DNA of 64,000 nucleotides, taken from assembly GCF_002362315.1 (NCBI RefSeq), contig NZ_MTZV01000001.1, positions 372,001 to 436,000 of the forward strand, given 5' to 3'. Of the stretch, positions 8,738 to 17,968 are shown piece by piece. The translations under genes were made by a program, and so were the position numbers. Every line of letters begins with the position of its first letter. Within the stretch, counting starts at the first letter, position 1. The stretch comes from Paraburkholderia acidicola (GTDB lineage: Bacteria; Pseudomonadota; Gammaproteobacteria; Burkholderiales; Burkholderiaceae). Under the pieces are notes generated by a model. It saw only the letters and a program-made list of their open reading frames with translations. It did not search any database and was not told the origin of the DNA.

Positions 8738-9907
8738 ATGAAGAAATTCCTCGCAGCAGCGTGTCTGTCGCTGATGCTCGCTTCGACCGCTGCGTTCGCG
8801 GTGCCGAGCGTCCAGCAGATCGAATCGGCGATGTCGCAGGGCAACTGGCAGCAGGCCGATAGCGGGCTGACGCAGGTGCTCGAAGCGCATCCGAACAATG
8901 CGCACGCGCACTACCTGTACGGTCAGGTGCTCGATCGCGAAGGCCGCTCCGGCGACGCGCTCGCGCAGATCCAGCAGGCGAAGGCACTCGATCCGCAAAT
9001 CCGCTTCACCGATCCGACGCGTTTCGCACAGACCGAAGCGCGGATTCGCCGCAACGCGGAGCAGCGCGCAGGCGGCGCGCCCACGAACAGCACCGGCGGC
9101 AACTCGTTCGCGCAGCAAAACACGGCGTTCGCGCCGCAGGCGTCGCAAAGTCACGGCCCCTCGACCGGTTCGTGGATCGGCATCGCCCTGCTCATAGCGG
9201 CGATTGCGTTCGTGCTGCGCTGGACCCTGCGGCGTGCACGCTCGAAAGACGATTCGCGTAGCGACGACGAACGCCGCACGCAATTGAAACGCGCCACCGA
9301 TCTGTTGAATGCCGTGCGTTCGCTGAAGCTCGACGTGCGCCTGTCTACCGCGCCCGGACACGATGTGCTCGAGAAAGAAGTTGAAGGCGTCGAAGGGCAA
9401 TTGCGCGAGCAGGTCGAAGCGCTATCGAACGGCAAGAACCCGGTGCCGCCCTATCAGCTCGACGAACTCGACCGTCGCGTAGAAAGCCTGAAAGCGCGCG
9501 CCGATGGCCGCCCTGATCCTTACCCTGCCGGTGCGGCACCGGCACCCGGCCAGTCCCCGTACGCGCGCGAAGCGGATGAACGCTTCGGTCGTTCGCAGGA
9601 ACAACCGCCCTACTATCCGCAACAGCAACCGCCGGTCATCGTTCAGCAAGGTGGCGGTTTCGGTGGTGGGATGGGCGGGCTGCTCACCGGTGTGCTGCTC
9701 GGCGAAGCGCTGAATTCGGGCCGCGACCGGGTCGTCGAACGTGACGTGATCGTCGACGACGAAGAGGCACGACGTCGTGCCGCCGGTGGCGACAATGGCG
9801 GCCTCGATTTCGGTCGGGGATCGAACGACTGGAACGACGGTGGTGGCGGAGGTGGCGGCGTCGATATGGGCAGCAACGACGATTCGGGCGGCTGGTCCGA
9901 TACTTAA
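8738..9907 (+). CDS. Membrane-anchored TPR protein with Gly-rich C-terminus
   Basis: 389 residues. A cleavable signal peptide (MKKFLAAACLSLMLASTAAFA) is followed by a TPR-like region at about 25-90 (GNWQQADSGLTQVLEAHPNN, YLYGQVLDREGRSGDALAQI). A linker comes next, one transmembrane helix at about 148-164 (WIGIALLIAAIAFVLRW) and a basic helical cytoplasmic segment. Then there is a Pro/Gln-rich part and a C-terminus with GGGFGGGMGGLLTG, an acidic stretch and runs of Gly/Asp/Ser. The tail resembles TPM/YgcG-type membrane stress proteins that are often found beside PspA homologues. Function is inferred only from this pairing: envelope maintenance. The exact family is not certain. Confidence 0.75.
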   Translation: MKKFLAAACLSLMLASTAAFAVPSVQQIESAMSQGNWQQADSGLTQVLEAHPNNAHAHYLYGQVLDREGRSGDALAQIQQAKALDPQIRFTDPTRFAQTEARIRRNAEQRAGGAPTNSTGGNSFAQQNTAFAPQASQSHGPSTGSWIGIALLIAAIAFVLRWTLRRARSKDDSRSDDERRTQLKRATDLLNAVRSLKLDVRLSTAPGHDVLEKEVEGVEGQLREQVEALSNGKNPVPPYQLDELDRRVESLKARADGRPDPYPAGAAPAPGQSPYAREADERFGRSQEQPPYYPQQQPPVIVQQGGGFGGGMGGLLTGVLLGEALNSGRDRVVERDVIVDDEEARRRAAGGDNGGLDFGRGSNDWNDGGGGGGGVDMGSNDDSGGWSDT

Positions 9908-9945
9908 GCGATCACCGTTTCAAACATCGCGGTACCGCTGTTCCG

Positions 9946-9985
9946 ACACCCTGCGTGCGCGCTGCCCGCAGGGTGTTTTTCTTTT
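9946..9985 (+). terminator. Rho-independent terminator
   Basis: A 10-bp stem (ACACCCTGCG / CGCAGGGTGT) with an 11-nt loop, directly followed by TTTTCTTTTT, 38 bp after the TPR protein stop. It is also positioned to insulate the convergent TetR gene. Confidence 0.85.
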
Positions 9986-10026
9986 TCATCAACGCGCTTC
10001 AATACACAGCGCGTAACGCTACCGGT

Positions 10027-10704
10027 TCATGACACCACCGAAGCCGCCACCGGCGCAGCCGGATCGTGCTGCACGAGCACCATCGCACCCGCAAACAGCC
10101 GGACGATGAAACGCTCCGCATAGTCGACCAGCGCCTCGCGATTCACCGCGTTCACGATGTACTCGTGCGACAGATGAAACAGCTGCAGCACGATCTGCGT
10201 GCAGATTTCGTCGATCGTTGCGCGCGACAGCGACGGCATCAGCTCCAGTTGCACGACGTCGTCGGCCATCTCGGCGGCGACCTCGTTGAGGTTCGCACGC
10301 ACCGCTTCGCGCAGCGCCGGCGACGTGCCGTGATATTCGGCGAGTGCACTGAGAAACGCCTCGCGATTGTCGAGCGCGAACGCAAAAAACGCCGCGCTGG
10401 CGCGACGCGGCACGCTAAGCGGTTCATCGTGTGCGGCGAGCCAGCGCTCGCGCCGCAGCATCGGCCGTAGACGCCGGCTCACCCAGCTGACCGCCTCGCG
10501 CGCGAGCGCATCGAGCGTATCGAAATGGCGATAGAACGTGTTCGGATTGAGCCCCGCCTCGCGAGCCAGTTCGCGCAGGCCAAGCGTGGCAAAGCCGCGG
10601 CCGCCAGCGGTGAGCCGCAGCGCCGCTTCGATCAGCTTGCGCTTGCCCGGGGCAAGCTCCTGATCCAGATCAAGCTCGGGTTCGATGCCGGATTCGAGTT
10701 CCAT
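10027..10704 (-). CDS. TetR-family transcriptional regulator (FabR/DesT-like)
   Basis: 225-residue repressor. The N-terminal helix-turn-helix lies at about 25-70 (GFATLGLRELAREAGLNPNT then FYRHFDTLDALAREAV), close in style to FabR/DesT regulators of unsaturated fatty acid synthesis. A long helical ligand/dimerisation domain follows. I used the ATG at 10704; an in-frame TTG four codons earlier is less likely. It is divergent from an alpha/beta hydrolase gene 161 bp away, and the gap carries repeated GTAGACA/TGTCTAC boxes, so it probably represses both itself and the hydrolase. The ligand is unknown; a fatty acyl compound is only a guess from subfamily resemblance. Confidence 0.88.
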   Translation of the reverse strand: MELESGIEPELDLDQELAPGKRKLIEAALRLTAGGRGFATLGLRELAREAGLNPNTFYRHFDTLDALAREAVSWVSRRLRPMLRRERWLAAHDEPLSVPRRASAAFFAFALDNREAFLSALAEYHGTSPALREAVRANLNEVAAEMADDVVQLELMPSLSRATIDEICTQIVLQLFHLSHEYIVNAVNREALVDYAERFIVRLFAGAMVLVQHDPAAPVAASVVS

Positions 10705-10775
10705 GACGTCCTGCAAAACGGCGCGGAAGGCCGGAATGCATGCACTCTAAACGATCTTGACGGGATGTGTACAGT

Positions 10776-10814
10776 TGTCTACTCTCTGCCAGATGCGGTA
10801 GACACCTGTAGACA
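10776..10814. promoter_or_regulatory. Candidate TetR operator between divergent genes
   Basis: TGTCTAC at 10776-10782 is the inverted match of GTAGACA at 10798-10804, which is repeated directly at 10808-10814 (10 bp, one helical turn, apart). These boxes sit between the TetR-family gene and the alpha/beta hydrolase gene it presumably controls. Confidence 0.5.
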
Positions 10815-10865
10815 TTGCGGTAAACACTGAGGCGGCAACAGCCGCCGATCAGGGAGACACATCAC

Positions 10866-11831
10866 ATGGCAAGCCTCGAATCCATCTCGCCCGCACAGCC
10901 GGCTCCGCTGCCGCGCCGCTCGCTCGCCGCGCGGCTGGGTATCACCAGTGTGCCGCGCGCCGATCTGCGCAGCCGCTACACGCAAAGCGGCTCGAAGTTC
11001 GTGCAGATCATGGGCGGCGACGTGCACTACGTCGAACAGGGCACGGGCCCGCGCACGCTCGTAATGATCCACGGGTTCGCCGCTTCGCTACATACATGGG
11101 ATGGCATCGCCGGAGATCTCGCACGCGAGTACCGCGTCATTCGCCTCGACCTGCCGCCGTTCGGTGTGACGGGACCGCTACGCAATGCGTCGGGCGGCAT
11201 CGAAACCATGAACCTGCCGACCTACCGGCGTTTCATCGATACGTTCATGCAGGCGATTGGCGTGAGCCGTGCGACGCTGATCGGCAATTCGCTCGGCGGC
11301 ATGATTGCGTGGGATTACGCGGTGCGGCATCGCGAAGCGGTCGAGCAACTCGTGCTGATCGATTCGGCCGGCTTTCCGATGAAGCTGCCGATCTACATCG
11401 ACCTGTTCAACTACGCGCTGGTCCGCGCAAGCTCGCCCTGGTGGCTGCCGGAGCCGATCGTCAAGAGCGCGGTGCGCAATGTCTACGGCGATCCACGCAA
11501 GCTGTCGGCGACAACGCTGCGCCGCTATATCGAGTTTTTCCATGCGGAAGGCGCGCGCACCGCGATCGGCAAGATGGTGCCGACGCTCGACTTCAAGGAA
11601 GTCGACACCGATACCATGAAGACGCTCAATGTGCCCACGCTGGTGCTGTGGGGCGCAAAAGACCGCTGGATTCCGCCTGCACACGCCGCGGAATTCACGA
11701 ACCGCATTCCGGGCGCGCGGTCGATCATGTACCCGACGCTCGGTCACGTGCCGATGGAGGAAGCGCCCGAGCAGGTGCTGCGCGACCTGCGTGCGTTTCT
11801 CGTGGAGAAAACGGCGGTACTGCCGGCCTGA
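10866..11831 (+). CDS. Alpha/beta hydrolase
   Basis: 321-residue alpha/beta hydrolase-fold enzyme without a clear signal peptide. Core motifs are HGFAAS (oxyanion-hole HG, about 69-74), the nucleophile elbow GNSLGG (about 140-145), the acid in WGAKDRWIPP (about 262) and the catalytic His in LGHVPMEE (about 291). The arrangement fits C-C bond hydrolases, haloperoxidase-like esterases and lipases; substrate cannot be decided. A ribosome site (AGGGAG) precedes the ATG. It is divergent from a TetR-family regulator with candidate operators between them, so expression is probably inducible. Confidence 0.9.
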   Translation: MASLESISPAQPAPLPRRSLAARLGITSVPRADLRSRYTQSGSKFVQIMGGDVHYVEQGTGPRTLVMIHGFAASLHTWDGIAGDLAREYRVIRLDLPPFGVTGPLRNASGGIETMNLPTYRRFIDTFMQAIGVSRATLIGNSLGGMIAWDYAVRHREAVEQLVLIDSAGFPMKLPIYIDLFNYALVRASSPWWLPEPIVKSAVRNVYGDPRKLSATTLRRYIEFFHAEGARTAIGKMVPTLDFKEVDTDTMKTLNVPTLVLWGAKDRWIPPAHAAEFTNRIPGARSIMYPTLGHVPMEEAPEQVLRDLRAFLVEKTAVLPA

Positions 11832-11866
11832 GTGTCGCAGGCGTTGCCCGGAACGCTAGCCGACCG

Positions 11867-12634
11867 TTAGTCCGTAGCGCGGCCGACGTAAACCCGAGTG
11901 TCGTACCTGAATTCGATCGTGCCGTGCTGTTCGGTGCGCTCGAACAGATCGCGCAGTGCAGCCAGCAACGGCGCATGATTCGCGTGCCCTTCCTTGGGCG
12001 CGTAGGACGACGACATCAGGCGCCCTTTCAATCCGTCGAAATCGAGTGGCTGCACGTTCGGGAAACATCCGTTGCCGACGAAGCGCGTACCGAACCAGCG
12101 GATCATCGTCGCGTCGTCGCCATAGGTATCGGCGACTTCCTGATAGTCGACGCCGTAGCGTTGCAGCAGCGCCTCATACTCTTCGAGAAACACCGAACCG
12201 GTTAGCAGGCGGCTGTTCCAGAACAGCGCGACACGCCCTTGTGTCGTGAGAATGCGTGCGAATTCGTTGCGCACCGTCACCGGATTAAACCAGTGGAACG
12301 CCTGGCCCGCGATCACCAGATCGAGGCTGCCTGCGTCGAGCGTCGTGGCTTCGGCGGTGCCGGCGACGCTGCGGTACGACGCTTCGCCACCGAGCCATGC
12401 ATCGGCGGCTGAACGCATCGCCTGATTCGGCTCGACTGCTACGACCGGATGGCCCGCATCGAGAAACAGCTTCGTCGAAATACCGGTCCCTGCGCCGATA
12501 TCGGCCACCCGCGCATCGTCCGCTACCCCGCATTCGTCGTGCAGAAAATCTACGACGTCGCGCGGATAAGTGGGCCGGTATTTCACGTAGTCCGCGACGC
12601 GGTCGGTGAAGCGCTGGGTGGAATCGAAACTCAT
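11867..12634 (-). CDS. Class I SAM-dependent methyltransferase
   Basis: 255-residue cytoplasmic methyltransferase of the type 11 (UbiE/YcgJ-like) group. The glycine-rich SAM-binding motif I is VADIGAGTGIST (about 43-54), followed by the acidic end of strand 2 in VVAVEPNQAM (about 63-72). A GSLDLVIAGQAFHWF region (motif IV, about 102-116) is typical of this subfamily. The N-terminus FTDRVADYVKYRPTYP is a family signature. Substrate is unknown. The gene is convergent with the alpha/beta hydrolase, 35 bp away. Confidence 0.9.
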   Translation of the reverse strand: MSFDSTQRFTDRVADYVKYRPTYPRDVVDFLHDECGVADDARVADIGAGTGISTKLFLDAGHPVVAVEPNQAMRSAADAWLGGEASYRSVAGTAEATTLDAGSLDLVIAGQAFHWFNPVTVRNEFARILTTQGRVALFWNSRLLTGSVFLEEYEALLQRYGVDYQEVADTYGDDATMIRWFGTRFVGNGCFPNVQPLDFDGLKGRLMSSSYAPKEGHANHAPLLAALRDLFERTEQHGTIEFRYDTRVYVGRATD

Positions 12635-12753
12635 CGGGGGATCCTGTCGTAACGGAAAGTAAGTGACTGAAATGAGTAGCTGAAGTAAGCGGCGTTGCGC
12701 GACTTGCGTCCCACGTTACCCGAGTTCACCGCGCGATGCATGACGTCGAGCGT

Positions 12754-12870
12754 TCATCCGCCGCCGAGAAAACGCAGCAGATCCCACACAAAGCGGCAGA
12801 CGAGCACGATCAGCTCCCACAGCTGGACAAGCTGGTGCCAGAGTCCGACGCGGAAAAGTCCTTCGATCAT
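12754..12870 (-). CDS. Possible 38-residue membrane microprotein
   Basis: A short reading frame encoding MIEGLFRVGLWHQLVQLWEL, then IVLVCRFVWDLLRFLGGG. It is strongly hydrophobic and Trp/Leu-rich and could be one transmembrane or amphipathic helix. It lacks a clear ribosome site. It lies in the gap between the methyltransferase (minus) and chemoreceptor (plus). It may be a real small protein or an accident of composition; only conservation would decide. Confidence 0.35.
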   Translation of the reverse strand: MIEGLFRVGLWHQLVQLWELIVLVCRFVWDLLRFLGGG

Positions 12871-13100
12871 CGATGCATGCGGTGTTGATGCGACGCGCGA
12901 GTAAAAACAAGGCAAGCGAAACCCTGCCGGTGAATCCGCATGATATCGGCCACGGGACATCCCGTATCAAGTTCTGCGCGCAAACGCCGTAAACGCGGAC
13001 AGCAGGCGAGGCGTTCGTGCAGCACAGCACCGCACGGCGACGACCCCGCTACCGCCCATCCCGCGACCCTCTCGCGTGGGATCGATCAGGAGACACCGTC

Positions 13101-14513
13101 ATGCCGCGCTTCAGTTTTTCGCGTCTGCGCAACCCCGCCCGTTCGCGCACCGTAGTCGGCGATATCGCCGCCCAGGCGGGCACGTTGGGCATCGAGATCT
13201 GCGATGTGTCCGGCCACGTCGATGAAGTCGCCGCGCGCGTCCAGAATCAGGCCCACGTGTGCCGCGCATTGCGCGACTCGGCGGCGCAAACGATGGCGGG
13301 CAATCACCGCATCGCCGAAGCCGCCCGCGAAATGCGCAGCGTCAGCGCACGGGCCGCGACGAGCGTCGAACAGTCGCAGCAGACGCTCGAAACATCGCTG
13401 GCGGACATTCACGGGCTCGTGGAAGGCGTCACCGTGATCGAAAGCCAGATCGGCGCGCTGCGCGCCGCGCTCGCGCATGTGAGCCGCGTGTCGGAAGAGA
13501 TTTCGCTGATCGCGCGGCAAACCCATCTGCTCGCGCTCAATGCGGCAATCGAAGCGGCGCGAGCCGGCGATTCGGGCAAGAGCTTCGCCGTGGTCGCCGC
13601 CGAAGTGAAGAACCTGTCGGCGAAAACGGCGCAGGCGACCGGCCAGATCGAAACGACGCTCGCCCAACTCACACAACAGACCGAACAGTTGATCGCCGAG
13701 GGCTCGATCAACACCGAACGCGCCCATCGCGTGCGCGAAGGCACGCGCATGATCGGCGATGTCGTTCATGCGACTGGCCACGCGATCACGCAGCTCAACG
13801 ACGAAGCGAGCCAGATCGCGACGCTGACCGGCGAGATCGAAACGCAATGCAACGGGCTCGAGGCGCAGGTGCTGGAACTGGCGGGCGGTGTCGAGGATTC
13901 GAGCGAGAATTTCGTGCAGGCGAAAAACCGGCTCGGTAATCTGCTCGGCGTATCCGAGACCTTGATCGAACTGACCGCGGCAACCGGCGTCGAGACGACC
14001 GATACGCCGTTTATCGAAGCGGCCCAGCGTGCTGCTGAGAAAATCGGCAAAACCTTCGAGGCCGCCGTGGCTCGCGGCGATATCGCACTCGATGATCTGT
14101 TCGATGCGCACTACGAGCCGATGCCCGGCACCGATCCGCCGCAGTTCATGACGCGCTTCACGATGTTCACCGACCGCGTGCTGCCTGCGATCCAGGAGCC
14201 GCTGCTTTCACTCGATCCGCGCGTCGCGTTCTGCGCCGCCGTCGATACGCATGGTTACCTGCCGACCCATAACCTGAAGTTCTCACAACCGCAGGGCGCG
14301 GACCCGGTGTGGAACGCGGCGCATTGCCGCAACCGGCGACTCTTCGACGATCGCACCGGACGCGCCGCGGGTACGCATACGAAGCGCTTTTTGCTGCAGA
14401 CGTATCGGCGCGACATGGGCGGGAATGCGTTTGTGCTGATGAAGGATGTGTCCGCGCCGATTTTTGTCGGTGGGCGGCATTGGGGTGGATTGCGGATTGG
14501 GTATAGGGTTTAA
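13101..14513 (+). CDS. Soluble methyl-accepting chemotaxis protein with C-terminal sensor domain
   Basis: 470-residue chemoreceptor with no transmembrane segment, so cytoplasmic. The signalling domain fills about 50-310, with the highly conserved hairpin tip at about 133-165 ([20 protein letters not shown] then [20 protein letters not shown]), which couples to CheA/CheW. After it comes a C-terminal module of about 150 residues containing [33 protein letters not shown] and [12 protein letters not shown], ending in HWGGLRIGY. This resembles the C-terminal sensory extension of some Burkholderiales chemoreceptors. The order (signalling first, sensor last) is inverted relative to Tsr/Tar. A ribosome site AGGAGAC precedes the ATG. 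The signal is unknown. Confidence 0.88.
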   Translation: MPRFSFSRLRNPARSRTVVGDIAAQAGTLGIEICDVSGHVDEVAARVQNQAHVCRALRDSAAQTMAGNHRIAEAAREMRSVSARAATSVEQSQQTLETSLADIHGLVEGVTVIESQIGALRAALAHVSRVSEEISLIARQTHLLALNAAIEAARAGDSGKSFAVVAAEVKNLSAKTAQATGQIETTLAQLTQQTEQLIAEGSINTERAHRVREGTRMIGDVVHATGHAITQLNDEASQIATLTGEIETQCNGLEAQVLELAGGVEDSSENFVQAKNRLGNLLGVSETLIELTAATGVETTDTPFIEAAQRAAEKIGKTFEAAVARGDIALDDLFDAHYEPMPGTDPPQFMTRFTMFTDRVLPAIQEPLLSLDPRVAFCAAVDTHGYLPTHNLKFSQPQGADPVWNAAHCRNRRLFDDRTGRAAGTHTKRFLLQTYRRDMGGNAFVLMKDVSAPIFVGGRHWGGLRIGYRV

Positions 14514-14568
14514 CAGCGGAGTTTGAGCGACCGGCTTCACGCACAAGCCTGTCGCTCCCGTCATTACA

Positions 14569-14955
14569 TCAAAGAGACCACGCCGCCCTCTGCAGAACCA
14601 CACGATAACCATCATGGTCCTCGAACGTTCGCCCCGACACGTCCCAATACGGATTGAACGACGGCACACCGATGAATCCGCTTTCGATCAGCCGATCACA
14701 CGTCGATTGCCACTCCTCGCTGTCGGGCACATAAAACACCAGCAGATCCTCGTGCGTCGGAGACGGCGCAACCGGATGCGCACGGCACTGCGTGAACTCG
14801 AAGTGATAGTCCATGCCAGGCCGCCCCAACATCACGCCGTCGAATCCCTGATGGTCCTGAAATCTCGCCAGCGCAACGAGGTTGAGCGCGGCGCAATACA
14901 TGCGCTCCGACCTGGAGAGATCGCTGACGGGGCGTGCCACTCTGAGATTCGTCAT
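14569..14955 (-). CDS. VOC-family (glyoxalase/bleomycin-resistance-like) protein
   Basis: 128-residue single-domain protein of the vicinal oxygen chelate fold. It starts MTNLRVARPVSDLSRSERMY and has FDGVMLGRPGMDYHFEF and FEDHDGYRVVLQ, which provide the usual metal-ligand positions (His and Glu). The ATG at 14955 has a GGAG about 8 bp upstream. The gene begins 4 bp after the stop of the last polyamine permease gene, so it is probably the final gene of that operon. Its substrate is unknown; a dioxygenase, lyase or binding-protein role is possible. Confidence 0.8.
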   Translation of the reverse strand: MTNLRVARPVSDLSRSERMYCAALNLVALARFQDHQGFDGVMLGRPGMDYHFEFTQCRAHPVAPSPTHEDLLVFYVPDSEEWQSTCDRLIESGFIGVPSFNPYWDVSGRTFEDHDGYRVVLQRAAWSL

Positions 14956-14959
14956 AACG

Positions 14960-15784
14960 CTACACTCCAACGGCTTCCGCCATCCGCCGCTTCTCCGCCC
15001 GCTGCATGAAATGATTCGCGATGATCACGCCAGCGGTCACGACACCGATAAACAGCGTCGCGAGCGCATTCATCTCCGGATTCAACCCAAGCCGCACACG
15101 TGAAAACACGACCAGCGGCAACGTCGTCGAACCAGGCCCAGACAGGAACGCCGACAGCACGAGATCGTCGATCGACAGCGTGAACGACAGCAGCCAGCCC
15201 GCGATCAACGCCTGCGAAATCAGCGGCAGCGTGATCGCGAAGAACACGCGTAACGGCGTCGCGCCGAGATCGAGCGCAGCCTCTTCTAGCGACGGATGCA
15301 GCTCACGCACACGCGACTGCACGATGATCGCGACGTAGGAAATACACAGCATCACGTGGCCGATCCAGATCGTGAAGATGCCGCGCCCCGCCGGCCAGCC
15401 AAACCACTTCTCCATTTCGATGAACAGCAGCAACAGCGAGATGCCCTGAATCACCTCGGGGATCACCAGCGGTGCGTTGATCATCCCCGTGTACAGCGTG
15501 AAACCGCGAAAACGGCCCATACGCGCCATCACGAAGCCGGCCCACGTGCCGATGAACACCGATGCGAAAGCAGTCAGCAGCGCGATACGCAGCGACAGCC
15601 ACGCCGCCGCGATCAGCTCGTCGTCCTGCAAAAGTGCGGCATACCAGCGCGTCGAAAACCGCGTCCAGACGGTGACGAGTTGCGACTCGTTAAACGAATA
15701 GACGACGAGACTGACGATCGGCACATACAGGAACAGAAAGCCGATCCCGAGCGCGATGAACTGGAGGATGCGATTCGGTTTCAT
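14960..15784 (-). CDS. potI: Polyamine ABC transporter permease PotI-like
   Basis: 274-residue inner membrane permease with about six hydrophobic helices and the cytoplasmic EAA loop (EEAALDLGATPLRVFFAITL) that contacts the ATPase. It pairs with the upstream PotH-like permease, whose stop overlaps this start by 4 bp. With PotG and the periplasmic PotF-like protein it should import putrescine or a related polyamine. The family assignment is firm; substrate is inferred from overall PotFGHI organisation. A VOC gene follows 4 bp after the stop. Confidence 0.92.
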   Translation of the reverse strand: MKPNRILQFIALGIGFLFLYVPIVSLVVYSFNESQLVTVWTRFSTRWYAALLQDDELIAAAWLSLRIALLTAFASVFIGTWAGFVMARMGRFRGFTLYTGMINAPLVIPEVIQGISLLLLFIEMEKWFGWPAGRGIFTIWIGHVMLCISYVAIIVQSRVRELHPSLEEAALDLGATPLRVFFAITLPLISQALIAGWLLSFTLSIDDLVLSAFLSGPGSTTLPLVVFSRVRLGLNPEMNALATLFIGVVTAGVIIANHFMQRAEKRRMAEAVGV

Positions 15785-16713
15785 GAACGCTTATCTCCCA
15801 GTTCCTTCGCCTGCGAATACTGGAAGAGCGCCATCGGCACCAGCAGCAGCAACACCATTGCACACGTCACCGCGGACGCCATCGGCCAGTCCGCATTATC
15901 GAAGAACTCGTTCCACATGACGCGGCCGATCATCAGCGTATTCGCGCCGCCGAGCAGTTCCGGGATCACGTACTCGCCCACCGCCGGAATGAACACCAGC
16001 AGGCAACCGGCGATCACACCGTTTCTCGACAGCGGCAGCGTGATCTGCCAGAAGGCTTTCCACGGTTTTGCACCGAGATCGTAGGCGGCTTCGAGCAGCG
16101 TCATGTCCATCTTGACGAGGTGCGCGTAGAGCGGCATCACGAGAAACGGCAAGTACGAATACACCATGCCGATATAGACGGCCGCGTTCGTGTGATACAG
16201 CTCGATCGGCGTATGAATGAGACCGATCGACATCAGGAAATTGTTCAACAGGCCGTTGTTCTTCAGGATGCCGATCCACGCGTACACGCGGATCAGGAAC
16301 GACGTCCAGAACGGCAGCATTACCGCCATCATCAGGATGTTGCGTGTGGCCGGGTTCGAGCGCGCGATGTAGTACGCCATCGGGTAGCCGAGCAGCAGGC
16401 ACAGCAGCGTCGAAATCCCCGCGACCACCACCGAGTTCACATAGGTCGCGAAGTACAGGCTGTCGGTCAGCAGGAACGCGTAGTGCGACAGGTCGAACGC
16501 GAACTGGACCACCCCGTCCTTCAAGGTGACCAGTTCCGTGTACGGCGGAATGCCGAGCCGCAGATCGGCGAAGCTGATCTTCACGACCAGCAGGAACGGC
16601 ACGAGGAAGAATAGCAACAACCAGATGAACGGGCCCGCCACGACGGCCGTGCTGCCCTTCAGGTTGAAGCGCCGCACCGGCCACGCCATGAAAGCATCGA
16701 GTGCGCGCTTCAT
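15781..16713 (-). CDS. potH: Polyamine ABC transporter permease PotH-like
   Basis: 310-residue permease. A cytoplasmic basic start (MKRALDAFMAWPVRRFNLKG) leads into about six membrane helices. The EAA loop is LLEAAYDLGAKPWKAFWQIT (about 200-220), matching the PotH branch, and the first periplasmic loop is large. It overlaps the upstream ATPase gene by 4 bp (ATGA) and the downstream potI gene by 4 bp, typical of translational coupling within one operon. It forms the heterodimeric channel with PotI. Confidence 0.93.
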   Translation of the reverse strand: MKRALDAFMAWPVRRFNLKGSTAVVAGPFIWLLLFFLVPFLLVVKISFADLRLGIPPYTELVTLKDGVVQFAFDLSHYAFLLTDSLYFATYVNSVVVAGISTLLCLLLGYPMAYYIARSNPATRNILMMAVMLPFWTSFLIRVYAWIGILKNNGLLNNFLMSIGLIHTPIELYHTNAAVYIGMVYSYLPFLVMPLYAHLVKMDMTLLEAAYDLGAKPWKAFWQITLPLSRNGVIAGCLLVFIPAVGEYVIPELLGGANTLMIGRVMWNEFFDNADWPMASAVTCAMVLLLLVPMALFQYSQAKELGDKRS

Positions 16714-17864
16714 GATGTCAGCACCACGCCAGCCGACGCGCTCCAGCGCACATAAACCTCGTCGCCCCAGGTCGGCGAGTCGATCTCCGAGAGCGCAAGG
16801 CTCGTGACGTTCGCGATCACCGTCTTGCCGCCATCGAGCTTCACGTGATACAGCGAATAGCCGCCCATGTAGGCGATGTTCGAGACGACGCCCTTACCCC
16901 AGTTAAAGGTGCCCTCAGGCGGCTTGCGCGTGAGCGCGATGCGCTCGGGACGCACCGAGATCGTCACCGGCATGCCAAGCGGCCCGGTGATGCCGTGGCT
17001 CACGTACAGACGGGTCGGCAGATCGGCAGTTTCGATGAAGACGTGGTCGGGCTCATCCTCGACGACATTGCCGTCGAACAGATTCGTCGAGCCGATGAAC
17101 TCCGCCGAGAAACGACAGTTCGGAAATTCGTAGACTTCATGCGGCGTGCCGAGCTGCATGATCTCGCCCTCGCTCATCACTGCGAGGCGCGAGGCCATCG
17201 TCATCGCCTCTTCCTGATCGTGCGTAACCATCATGCAGGTCACGCCGACCTTGTCGAGAATGTTGACGAGTTCGATCTGCGTGCGCTGACGGATCTGTTT
17301 GTCGAGCGCGGACATCGGCTCGTCGAGCAGCAGCAGCTTCGGCCGCTTCACCAGCGAACGCGCGAGCGCCGCACGTTGCTGCTGGCCGCCCGACAGCTGA
17401 TGCGGTTTGCGCTTCGCATAGCGCGCCATCTGCACGAGTTCGAGCGCGCTCTGCACGCGGTCTTTCAGTTCCGCTTTCGGGACACCTTCCTGCTTCAGGC
17501 CGAAGGCAACATTCGACTCGACCGTCATGTGCGGAAACAGCGCATACGACTGGAACATCATGTTGACCGGCCGCCGGTACGGCGGCAACTGCGCGAGGTC
17601 TTCGCCATCGATCAAAATCTTGCCCGACGTGACGCTCTCGAGACCAGCCATCATCCGCAGCAGGGTCGACTTGCCGCAGCCCGAGCTGCCGAGCAGCGCG
17701 AACAGCTCGCCCTTGCGGATGGACAGGTTGACCTCTTTGACGGCCACCGTCTCGCCGAATTTCTTCACGACGTCGACGATCTGCACGAAATTATCGTTGG
17801 CACCCCCGGCGGCGCTACCGACGACACTGCCGGCCGTGCCCGGCAAGCTCGACTGGTCACTCAT
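16710..17864 (-). CDS. potG: Polyamine ABC transporter ATP-binding protein PotG-like
   Basis: 384-residue ATPase. After an N-terminal extension of about 27 residues, the Walker A motif is GSSGCGKSTLLR (about 58-69), the Q-loop MMFQSYALFPHMT, the signature LSGGQQQRAALARSLV (about 158) and Walker B LLLLDEPMSALD (about 177). The H-loop is MVTHDQEEAM. The C-terminal TOBE-type domain (about 255-384) is characteristic of polyamine/spermidine and iron ATPases. It powers the PotH-PotI channel. The gene is separated from the binding-protein gene by 104 bp that contain a strong hairpin. Confidence 0.94.
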   Translation of the reverse strand: MSDQSSLPGTAGSVVGSAAGGANDNFVQIVDVVKKFGETVAVKEVNLSIRKGELFALLGSSGCGKSTLLRMMAGLESVTSGKILIDGEDLAQLPPYRRPVNMMFQSYALFPHMTVESNVAFGLKQEGVPKAELKDRVQSALELVQMARYAKRKPHQLSGGQQQRAALARSLVKRPKLLLLDEPMSALDKQIRQRTQIELVNILDKVGVTCMMVTHDQEEAMTMASRLAVMSEGEIMQLGTPHEVYEFPNCRFSAEFIGSTNLFDGNVVEDEPDHVFIETADLPTRLYVSHGITGPLGMPVTISVRPERIALTRKPPEGTFNWGKGVVSNIAYMGGYSLYHVKLDGGKTVIANVTSLALSEIDSPTWGDEVYVRWSASAGVVLTS

Positions 17865-17905
17865 GATCGATTGCTTCTACCTGTTTCTTACCGCGTTTGA
17901 CGAAC

Positions 17906-17931
17906 AAAGCCCCCGGTGAGTACCGAGGGCT
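17906..17931 (-). terminator. Intra-operon hairpin between binding-protein gene and potG
   Basis: On the minus strand, AAGCCCTCGG-TACTCA-CCGGGGGCTT forms a 10-bp stem (one G-U) followed by TTGTTC. It lies 38 bp after the potF-type stop codon. It is likely a partial terminator or an RNA-stabilising element that gives more binding protein than membrane components, a common ABC-operon arrangement. Confidence 0.7.
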
Positions 17932-17968
17932 TCAGGAGTTGCGTGGTTGCTTCCTGCGATCCGTTGTA

